A stretch of 50,235 nt of DNA from Erythrobacter sanguineus (GTDB taxonomy: Bacteria > Pseudomonadota > Alphaproteobacteria > Sphingomonadales > Sphingomonadaceae): assembly GCA_945878845.1 (NCBI GenBank), contig CAMCUB010000027.1, positions 1 through 50,235 on the forward strand, given 5' to 3'. A model generated the notes under the pieces. The model was not told where the DNA came from. It made no database searches and worked only from the letters and a program-made list of their open reading frames with translations. Positions 41,510-50,235 of this stretch are shown here, piece by piece; the first letter of the stretch is position 1, and each line of letters begins with the position of its first letter. Both the position numbers and the translations under genes were made by a program.

Positions 41510-42734
41510 AGGGGGCCGCTACCGGCCCCACCAGCTTCAGCGCCCGTGCCATCAGCGCCTTCTCGCGCGCCGTGAAACCGCCGGTGTCCTCGCCGCCTTC
41601 GGGAGGCGCGACCTGCGTGGTGAAATAGACGAAGCCACGATCGCCCTTGGGATCGAGCCACAAGCCCGATTGCAGTCCGTAGGCCTCGCCCGAATGGCCG
41701 ATGCGTGGGATGCCGTCGGCAAACAACCTGTCGCCCCCGCATTCGAGATTGGGATGCCCGATCAGCTGGAAATGCAGCCCATAGTTGCAGAAGAACGCCG
41801 TCTGCCCGGTCCGCTGCATCGCCCAGCCCATGCGCTGCACCGTCTCAGGACGAAGGAAGGGCGAGTCATCGTCGAGCCGGTAGAGCGCCTGCCCGATTTT
41901 CGCCAAATCCATCATCCCGATCCTGACGCCGCCCTGCGGCGAGAAGATCGAGGCATTGGTGCCCGGCACATAGCTTTCCAGATCACACGCCTGCCCTTCG
42001 GCCACGGGGATCGTGCAGTTCGGCGGCAGGTCGCCCATGCTGTCCTTCGCCACCTCGCCCGTATGCCGGTAGAGCACCACCGCGCGCGCCGCCATGTCGG
42101 GGCCGCAGCCCACCCAATTGAAGCAGGCCCTCACCCCCAAGGGCTTGAACACCAGCCGCTCGGCGAGACGGTCGAAGCGTTCGCCGGAGGCCGCCTCGAG
42201 CACCGTCGCCACCAGCGGCGCGCCGAGGTTGGAATAGGCGAAATCTGGCGTCTCGCTCGCGCTGAGGGGATGTTCGCCCCCGCCCGGCCGCACGCCCTCG
42301 CGCCATGAGGCAGGGTCGGCGAACTTCGCCTCGAGGCTCGTCCCCAGCGGGATGATGTAATCCGCTGCGCCAGACAGCCCCGCGCGGTGCGACATCAGCT
42401 GCGCGAGGGTCACCGGCACATCGGGGTAATAAGGCGAGCGCACTTTCCACCCGAGATAGTCCGAGACATCACGGTCGAGATCGACCTTGCCCTCATCCAC
42501 GAGCCGCAAGGCGGCGAGCGCCATCACCAGCTTGGAAATCGAAGCGATCCGCACCGGATCATTGGCCTCGACCGGGCGCGCCGTCTCCATGTCCGCCAGC
42601 CCCTCGACGATCAGCGGGCGGATGCTTTCCCGATCGAAGGCAACCACCACCGTGGCGGGCGGCGGGGGCGTGTAGGCTTCCGCAGCGGCAGGGGCGGCGA
42701 GCAGCGCGAGCGCGGCGAGGAGGTGGCGGGGCAT
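41508..42734 (-). CDS. Exported beta-lactamase-family serine hydrolase
   Basis: A 408-residue class C beta-lactamase-like hydrolase. The start at 42734 gives a signal peptide (MPRHLLAALALLAAPAAAEA). The active-site motifs are S65-I-S-K68 (Ser-x-x-Lys), FAYSNLG (Tyr-x-Asn) and GHSGEAYG (replacing Lys-Thr-Gly). This HSG form is usual in esterase/peptidase members of the family rather than true beta-lactamases. Four Cys residues in the mature part could form disulfides (RACFNWVGC and others). Its stop codon lies within the 41475-41509 inverted repeat. It is encoded alone. An esterase or D-amino-peptidase role is possible. Confidence 0.87.
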   Translation of the reverse strand: MPRHLLAALALLAAPAAAEAYTPPPPATVVVAFDRESIRPLIVEGLADMETARPVEANDPVRIASISKLVMALAALRLVDEGKVDLDRDVSDYLGWKVRSPYYPDVPVTLAQLMSHRAGLSGAADYIIPLGTSLEAKFADPASWREGVRPGGGEHPLSASETPDFAYSNLGAPLVATVLEAASGERFDRLAERLVFKPLGVRACFNWVGCGPDMAARAVVLYRHTGEVAKDSMGDLPPNCTIPVAEGQACDLESYVPGTNASIFSPQGGVRIGMMDLAKIGQALYRLDDDSPFLRPETVQRMGWAMQRTGQTAFFCNYGLHFQLIGHPNLECGGDRLFADGIPRIGHSGEAYGLQSGLWLDPKGDRGFVYFTTQVAPPEGGEDTGGFTAREKALMARALKLVGPVAAP

Positions 42735-42876
42735 GACCGCCTTATCCCTGCAACTGCGCCCGCGATCAATCGCTTGCATGGCCCAGCACACGCGCAGCCC
42801 GTTGCCAGCCCCTCACCGATAGGTCATCCTCGACAGCGGCGGGAATGGACTCGCCTGCTTGAGGGGGGATAAAACC

Positions 42877-43179
42877 ATGACCGACAACCCGAATTATCCG
42901 ATCAGCACCGCCGCAATCTGCTGGTACGACGGCCAGGGGGTCGTGCATGTCCGGGTCTATTCGACCGATGGCTACAACGTCATCGAGCGCTGCCAGGATG
43001 GCGGCGGCCCGTGGCAGACCGGCCAGTTCAGTGCGCCGGGCAGCAAGATTTCGGCGACCTGCTGGGTCGCGAAGGACGGCGTGCACATCCGGGTTTATTG
43101 CACCGGCGGCGATGCAACCACCGAATGGTGCTGCGATCCCAATACCGGGTGGACCAAGGGCACCTACACCACGGTCTGA
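42877..43179 (+). CDS. Small fucose-lectin-like protein (RSL/BambL type, two blades)
   Basis: A 100-residue protein starting at ATG 42877 with GAGGGGGG eight bases upstream. It consists of two similar 40-45-residue repeats: HVRVYS...IERCQD..PWQTGQF and HIRVYC...TEWCCDPNTGWTKGTY. This closely follows the Ralstonia solanacearum lectin, a two-blade protein that trimerises into a six-bladed propeller and binds fucose. The sugar-binding Arg/Glu pairs are present (Arg26/Glu37 and Arg72/Glu83), as are outer tryptophans Trp46 and Trp92. The inner tryptophans of RSL (W31, W76) are replaced by Gln40 and Cys86. There is no signal peptide, as in RSL. It stands alone between the hydrolase and metH. Binding specificity may be altered. 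Confidence 0.85.
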   Translation: MTDNPNYPISTAAICWYDGQGVVHVRVYSTDGYNVIERCQDGGGPWQTGQFSAPGSKISATCWVAKDGVHIRVYCTGGDATTEWCCDPNTGWTKGTYTTV

Positions 43180-43203
43180 TCCGGGCGCGTCCGCTCCCGG
43201 CGG

Positions 43204-45819
<2,616 letters not shown>

Positions 45820-45839
45820 TTGGGTTCTCTCAAAGGTAA

Positions 45840-46883
45840 TCAGGCGGCCACGAAGGCCTCGAGCCCTGCCAGCTTCATCGCGGGCTCGGGCTGAGGGATC
45901 GCGCGCGGCTCGCTGCTGGCCACCGCCTTGGCGATCGCTGCGATATGCGCAGGGCTCGATCCGCAGCAGCCGCCGAGGATGTTGACCTGGCCGTGGTCGG
46001 CCCAGTCCTTGACCAGCCCCGCGGTGGTGTCGGGCAGCTCGTCATATTCGCCCAGCTCGTTGGGAAGCCCTGCATTGGGGTAGATCATCAGCAGCGTGTC
46101 GGCGATCTGCGAGAGCACCTTCACATGCGGACGCAGCTGCTCGGCGCCGAAGCTGCAATTGAGGCCGATGGTCACGGGCTTGGCGTGGCGCACTGCGTAC
46201 CAGAAGGCCTCGACCGTGTGCCCGGAGAGGTTGCGGCCCGACAGGTCGGTCAGCGTCATCGAGATCATCAGCGGCACTTCGCGGCCCAGATCACGCTCGA
46301 GCTGCTTGACCGCCATGATCCCGGCCTTGGCGTTGAGCGTGTCGAACACCGTCTCGATCAGGATGAAGTCGACCCCGCCCTCGACCAGCGCCGCGGCCTG
46401 TTCCTTGTAGACCGCGACCAGCTCGTCGAAGTCGATCTCGCGGTAGCCCGGGTCTTCGACATCGGGGCTGAGGGAAAGGGTCTTGTTGGTCGGCCCGATC
46501 GCGCCCGCGACAAAGCGGGGCTTGCCGTCCTTGGCGGCATATTCGTCCGCCAGCGCGCGGGCGATCTGGCCGGAGGCGAGGTTGATCTCGCGCACCAGAC
46601 CTTCGGCCGCATAGTCGGCTTGGCTGATGCGGTTGGCTGAGAAGGTGTTGGTCGAGACCACGTCCGAACCCGCCTCGAGATAGGCGCGGGTGATGTCGCC
46701 GATCACGTCCGGGCGGGTCAGCGCGAGGATGTCGTTGTTGCCCTTCTGGTCGGCAGGCAGGCCCAGATCGCCCGCGTAATCCGCCTCGGTCAGCTTGCGG
46801 TTCTGGATCTGCGTTCCGAAGGCGCCGTCGAAAATGAGGACGCGATCGGCGGCGGCGGCCTGGAGTTGGTCACGCTTGCTCAT
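45840..46883 (-). CDS. metH: Methionine synthase, N-terminal homocysteine-binding part
   Basis: A 347-residue homocysteine S-methyltransferase domain. It opens with [13 protein letters not shown], and has [11 protein letters not shown] and [13 protein letters not shown], whose three Cys bind the zinc that activates homocysteine. The gene starts at ATG 46883, overlapping the metF stop (ATGA), and ends cleanly after the domain. The next gene starts 20 bases later with the pterin domain, so this is a natural split of MetH, not a frameshift: both reading frames have full domains and their own starts. Upstream frame to 47192 lies over metF and is not coding. Confidence 0.94.
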   Translation of the reverse strand: MSKRDQLQAAAADRVLIFDGAFGTQIQNRKLTEADYAGDLGLPADQKGNNDILALTRPDVIGDITRAYLEAGSDVVSTNTFSANRISQADYAAEGLVREINLASGQIARALADEYAAKDGKPRFVAGAIGPTNKTLSLSPDVEDPGYREIDFDELVAVYKEQAAALVEGGVDFILIETVFDTLNAKAGIMAVKQLERDLGREVPLMISMTLTDLSGRNLSGHTVEAFWYAVRHAKPVTIGLNCSFGAEQLRPHVKVLSQIADTLLMIYPNAGLPNELGEYDELPDTTAGLVKDWADHGQVNILGGCCGSSPAHIAAIAKAVASSEPRAIPQPEPAMKLAGLEAFVAA

Positions 46884-47812
46884 GCGGCGTTCTCCGTAAC
46901 CGGACGCTTTCCGAGCATGTGGCAGATCGCATAGGCGAGCTCGGGGCGGTTCAAGGTGTAGAAGTGAAAATCGCGCACGCCGCCCGCATACAAGCGGCGG
47001 CACAGTTCGGCGGCGACCGTCGCGGCGACCAGCTGGCGCGCGGCGGGCTTTTCGTCGAGGCCTTCGAACAATCCGTCCATCCACGCCGGGATAGCTGCCC
47101 CGCACGCGGCGGCGAACTTCTTCGCCTGCGCGACATTGGTGACGGGCAGGATACCGGGGAGGATCGGCGCGTCGATCCCGCTCGCAGCGCAAGCATCGCG
47201 GAAGCGGAAAAAGGCTTCGGGCGAGAAGAAGAACTGGCTGATCGCGCGGGTCGCCCCGGCGTCAAGCTTGCGCTTCAGATTGTCGATATCGTCCTGCGGC
47301 GAATGCGCGTCGGGGTGGGTCTCGGGATAGGCGGCAACCGAAATCTCGAACGGGGCGATGGCCTTGAGGCCGCTCACCAATTCGGCAGCGCTTGCATAGC
47401 CTTCGGGGTGCGGCGTGAAGGGCGCGCCGGGCTCGCCCGCATCGCCGCGCAGGGCGACGATGTGGCGCACGCCCGCTTCCCAATATTGCTCGGCAACCTC
47501 GCGGATTTCGGCCTTCGACGCCGCGACGCAGGTGAGGTGTGCGGCCGCCGGCATCTTCGCCTCACCGATGATCCGCGCGACCGTGGCGTGGGTGCGCTCG
47601 CGCGTGGAACCGCCCGCGCCATAGGTGACCGAAACGAAGCTCGGCCCCAGCGGCTTCAGCTGCGTCACCGCGTCCCACAACTGCTCTTCCATCTTCTCGC
47701 TCTTGGGAGGGAAGAATTCGAAGCTCACCGCGACATCGCCGGGCAGGCCGGAGAACAGCGGCGTGTCGGTGGCGGTGCGGTATTCGCGCAATTGGTTCAG
47801 GGTCGGGGTCAT
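46880..47812 (-). CDS. metF: 5,10-Methylenetetrahydrofolate reductase
   Basis: A 310-residue FAD-dependent TIM barrel that makes 5-methyl-THF for MetH. SFEFFPPKSEKMEE near residue 30 holds the conserved Glu; FVSVTYGAGGSTRERTHATV and ALRGDAGEP are flavin/folate motifs; FFFSPEAFFRFRD follows. The start ATG 47812 overlaps the sahR stop and the stop overlaps the metH start, both as ATGA. Tight coupling suits a shared response to the methylation cycle. Confidence 0.96.
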   Translation of the reverse strand: MTPTLNQLREYRTATDTPLFSGLPGDVAVSFEFFPPKSEKMEEQLWDAVTQLKPLGPSFVSVTYGAGGSTRERTHATVARIIGEAKMPAAAHLTCVAASKAEIREVAEQYWEAGVRHIVALRGDAGEPGAPFTPHPEGYASAAELVSGLKAIAPFEISVAAYPETHPDAHSPQDDIDNLKRKLDAGATRAISQFFFSPEAFFRFRDACAASGIDAPILPGILPVTNVAQAKKFAAACGAAIPAWMDGLFEGLDEKPAARQLVAATVAAELCRRLYAGGVRDFHFYTLNRPELAYAICHMLGKRPVTENAA

Positions 47813-48792
47813 TTGACTGTTTCCAGAGCGGGGGATTTTGCTGAATTGGCGGCGGCGCGGCGCTTCGCGGTCCAGATCTTCACGACCAGCGCGCCGCCCG
47901 CGAGCGCGGTCGGCGCGGCGGTGGCAAAGCCTGCGGCCTTGAGCAGTTCGGCCATCTGGCGGTCGGAGAAGCCGAGGCGCACGTGCTGGTGGCGGATGCG
48001 CAGCTCCTCGTGATCGTGGCTGGCGAAATCGACGATGGCGATCCGCCCGCCGCTGCGCAGCACCCGCGCGGCCTCGGCCAGAGCGGGAGCGGGATCGGCG
48101 GCAAAGTGCAGCACCTGGTGGAGGATCACCGTGTCGAAGCTGGCATCGGGGAACGGCAGATCGGCAAAATCGCCCTGCACCAGCTCGATGCGGTGGGCGG
48201 GCAGGTGCTGGAGCTTGGCGCGCGCGACGCGCAGCATTTCAAGGTTCTTGTCGAGCGCGACGACCCGCTCGGCATGACCGGCGAAGAGTTCGGCGATGCG
48301 CCCCGTGCCGGTGCCGATGTCGAGCAGCGCGCCGAGCGGCGCATCGGCCAGCGCCTCGGCAAGGCGGGTCTCGACCTCGGCGTCAGCGCTGTGGAGCGCG
48401 CGCAGTTCGTCCCACTCACCGGCGTGGCGAGCGAAATAGGTCTCGGCTGCTGCCTCACGCGCGTGGCGGATCGCGGCGAGCTTCTTGCGGTCGGCCTCGC
48501 ACAGGGCGGCGAAAGCGGGTTCGGCGGTTTCGGCAAGCGCAAGCAGCGCCTGCACCGCCTCGATCATCGCGCCGCCCGATTCGCTCTGGCGCAGGAACAC
48601 CCAGCTGCCCTCGCGGCGGCGCTCGGCGAGGCCCGCATCGCACAGGATGCCGACATGGCGCGAAACGCGCGGCTGGCTTTGGCCCAGCACCTGCGCCAAT
48701 TCGCCCACGGCCAGCTCCATCGCGCCGAGCAGGCGGGCGATGCGCAGCCGGGTCGGATCGCCCAGCGCCTTGAAGATGTCCTCGATCACCAT
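47809..48792 (-). CDS. sahR: SahR-type regulator: ArsR helix-turn-helix fused to a methyltransferase-like sensor domain
   Basis: A 327-residue fusion. Residues 1-85 form an ArsR winged helix-turn-helix (MVIEDIFKALGDPTRLRIAR, recognition helix SQPRVSRHVGIL). Residues about 140-327 form a class I methyltransferase fold with motif I LLDIGTGTGRIAEL, V-V-A-L-D-K-N and GDFADLPFPDASFD. This matches SahR, reported to repress methionine-cycle genes and to release DNA when it binds S-adenosylhomocysteine. The start at 48792 is preferred to 48807, which falls inside the -10 and operator. It heads the operon with metF and metH, so it is autoregulated. Function rests on family and context. Confidence 0.9.
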   Translation of the reverse strand: MVIEDIFKALGDPTRLRIARLLGAMELAVGELAQVLGQSQPRVSRHVGILCDAGLAERRREGSWVFLRQSESGGAMIEAVQALLALAETAEPAFAALCEADRKKLAAIRHAREAAAETYFARHAGEWDELRALHSADAEVETRLAEALADAPLGALLDIGTGTGRIAELFAGHAERVVALDKNLEMLRVARAKLQHLPAHRIELVQGDFADLPFPDASFDTVILHQVLHFAADPAPALAEAARVLRSGGRIAIVDFASHDHEELRIRHQHVRLGFSDRQMAELLKAAGFATAAPTALAGGALVVKIWTAKRRAAANSAKSPALETVK

Positions 48793-48802
48793 TGTGGCGA
48801 GG

Positions 48803-48832
48803 AGCATATAAAGATATTTTTATATGTGTAAA
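48803..48832 (-). promoter_or_regulatory. Promoter of the sahR-metF-metH operon with SahR operator
   Basis: On the minus strand, TTTACA (48827-48832) and TATGCT (48803-48808) are 18 bases apart. An 8-bp perfect inverted repeat CATATAAA-N6-TTTATATG at 48805-48826 fills the spacer, the ideal place for a repressor. The start point should fall near 48796, only a few bases before the ATG at 48792. No Shine-Dalgarno is seen, so the mRNA may be leaderless. Confidence 0.8.
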
Positions 48833-48905
48833 TCGCCTGCGAGGGCGCGCGCCGCAAAAATCGCACGCGGAACAGAGGCAAGCGGGGCCAGACAGGCGGG
48901 GCCGC

Positions 48906-50090
48906 TTACTCGATTAAGATCGGCGCCGCCCCGCTGATCGGCCGGAACATCTCCGCCCGCGCGGGCAGATCGGCCTCGTCATTGTAGCGCCCGATGGCGT
49001 CGTCGATCGCGGCCCCCGCCTCCTGCGCGGCGACCGCGACGAGGCACCCGCCGAAGCCTGCGCCGGTGAGCCGCACGCCGCCTGCATCGCCGAGGCTTTC
49101 GGCGACCATCTGCGCCAACCGGTCGATCGGCGGGAGCGAGACGTCGAAATCCTCTGACAGCGAAACGTGCGCCTCGCGCATCACTTCGGCCAGCACGGCG
49201 GTCTTGCCCTTGGCGAGCGCGATGCCGATCGGCTCGACCCGTTCCATTTCGGTGACCACGTGCCGCGCGCGGCGGAACAGCGTGTGATCGAGATCGGGCT
49301 CGGCGAGCAGCAGCTTGCCATGATCGAGATCGCGCAAGGCCTTGACCCCGAAGTGCTGCGCCACCGCCTCGCATTCCGCGCGGCGCTGGTTGAAGGCGCT
49401 TTCGGTGAGGCTCCGTCTGAGACCGGTGTCGATCACGGTGATCGCGAGGCTGTGGTGGATCGGCACCGGCATAAAATCAAGGCTGCGGCAATCGAGCAGC
49501 AGCGCGTGATCAGCGACGCTGGCGGCGGCGGCCATCTGGTCCATGATCCCGCAGGCGCAGCCGACGAAATCATTCTCGGCCAGCTGCGCGACCTTGGCGA
49601 GCATCTCGGGCGCGAGATCGAGCCCCGAATAGTCCGAGCACGCCAGCGCCACCGCCACGCCGAACGCCGCCGAGGAGGACAGGCCCGCACCGATCGGCAC
49701 GTCCCCCGCGATCGCGATCCGCATCGGCCGCACCCGGTGGCCATAGCGCCCCAGCGCCTGCACCACCCCGCGCACGTGGTTCTGCCAGTTGTTGTCACTC
49801 CGAACGATCGGAGCGACCAGGTCGAAGCTGTCGCGCGCGCTCGCCATGTCGCCCATGTCGAGCGCGACCGCCTCGAACAGCTTCTGCTTGCTCTGCGCGG
49901 ACGGCGGCCCGGCGGCGACGATCGTCTCGCGGTCGATCGCGCAAGGGAGCACGAAGCCGTCATTGTAATCGACATGCTCGCCGATCAGGTTGACGCGGCC
50001 GGGCGCGGCATAGAAGCGGCTCGGCTCCACGCCAAAGGCCAGCCGGTAGCCTTGCCGGGCGCGGGCAATCAGTCTTTCGCGGCGATCCAT
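48906..50090 (-). CDS. galK: Galactokinase
   Basis: A 394-residue GHMP kinase that phosphorylates galactose at C1 (Leloir pathway). PGRVNLIGEHVDYNDGFVLP is the galactokinase signature at about residue 29, PIGAGLSSSAAFGVAVA the ATP-binding motif, and LTGAGFGGCLVAV the C-terminal motif. Asp in CGIMDQMAAA is the catalytic base. ATG 50090 is 20 bases after the stop of galT, so both are in one operon. Downstream, the sahR promoter begins within 75 bases of the galK stop, on the same strand. Confidence 0.96.
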   Translation of the reverse strand: MDRRERLIARARQGYRLAFGVEPSRFYAAPGRVNLIGEHVDYNDGFVLPCAIDRETIVAAGPPSAQSKQKLFEAVALDMGDMASARDSFDLVAPIVRSDNNWQNHVRGVVQALGRYGHRVRPMRIAIAGDVPIGAGLSSSAAFGVAVALACSDYSGLDLAPEMLAKVAQLAENDFVGCACGIMDQMAAAASVADHALLLDCRSLDFMPVPIHHSLAITVIDTGLRRSLTESAFNQRRAECEAVAQHFGVKALRDLDHGKLLLAEPDLDHTLFRRARHVVTEMERVEPIGIALAKGKTAVLAEVMREAHVSLSEDFDVSLPPIDRLAQMVAESLGDAGGVRLTGAGFGGCLVAVAAQEAGAAIDDAIGRYNDEADLPARAEMFRPISGAAPILIE

Positions 50091-50110
50091 ATGAATTCGG
50101 TGTCCCTTGC

Positions 50111-50235
<125 letters not shown>

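Noticed and set aside
45820..45839. Possible frameshift joining the two metH genes
   Set aside because: Both proteins have complete domains, own starts and a 20-base gap; the split fits the known two-gene form.

Overview
The window is high-GC alphaproteobacterial chromosome. The gene content points to Sphingomonadales, most likely the Erythrobacter group: a TonB-dependent receptor operon, methionine synthase encoded by two adjacent genes under an ArsR-methyltransferase fusion regulator, a complete glycine-cleavage operon behind a tandem glycine riboswitch, and a very large RTX heme peroxidase of the kind reported in Erythrobacter and Aurantimonas. This placement is inferred from gene families, not from a marker gene.

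Layout. 1-11105: AT-rich leader, one giant gene (375-11063) with two heme-peroxidase domains, RTX calcium-binding blocks, five Ig-like repeats and Pro/Ala linkers, then a strong terminator. 11106-14498: accessory segment with two doubtful small genes, an XRE regulator and a tyrosine integrase next to tRNA-Gly(CCC), which looks like one end of an integrated island. 14574-15554: ZntB/CorA-type transporter. 15603-22066: a minus-strand operon reading TonB receptor, WrbA, VOC protein, alpha/beta hydrolase and two core-MetE-like methyltransferases. 22288-23316: PAP2 membrane protein. 23514-26369: PcaR-like IclR regulator and CaiB/BaiF CoA-transferase, divergent from a citrate-synthase-fold lyase. 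26430-33267: M24 peptidase, SMP-30 lactonase, an mmsA/deacetylase/lipoprotein operon and a Wzx-like flippase. 33284-38826: glycine riboswitch and gcvT-gcvH-glycosyltransferase-gcvPA-gcvPB. 38957-43179: PhyH dioxygenase, CPA2 antiporter, serine hydrolase and a small RSL-type lectin. 43204-48832: sahR-metF-metH(N)-metH(C). 48906-50235: galK and the 3' end of galT.

The most interesting signal is a 32-bp double operator, two TTCG-N5-CGAA palindromes separated by RTCAAC, found with identical geometry at 22139-22170 (receptor operon promoter) and 25542-25573 (between the CoA-transferase and lyase genes). In both, the minus-strand -35 element lies in the spacer between the palindromes. This ties two separated gene groups into one probable regulon of the IclR protein encoded between them. 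The regulon combines outer-membrane uptake, CoA activation, retro-Claisen cleavage and methyl transfer, which suggests catabolism of an unidentified and possibly methylated acid.

Other points of note are the duplicated, repeat-flanked peroxidase, a fucose-lectin relative lacking two sugar-stacking tryptophans, a sahR promoter whose operator fills the -35/-10 spacer and whose transcript may be nearly leaderless, and a glycosyltransferase-like gene embedded in the glycine-cleavage operon.
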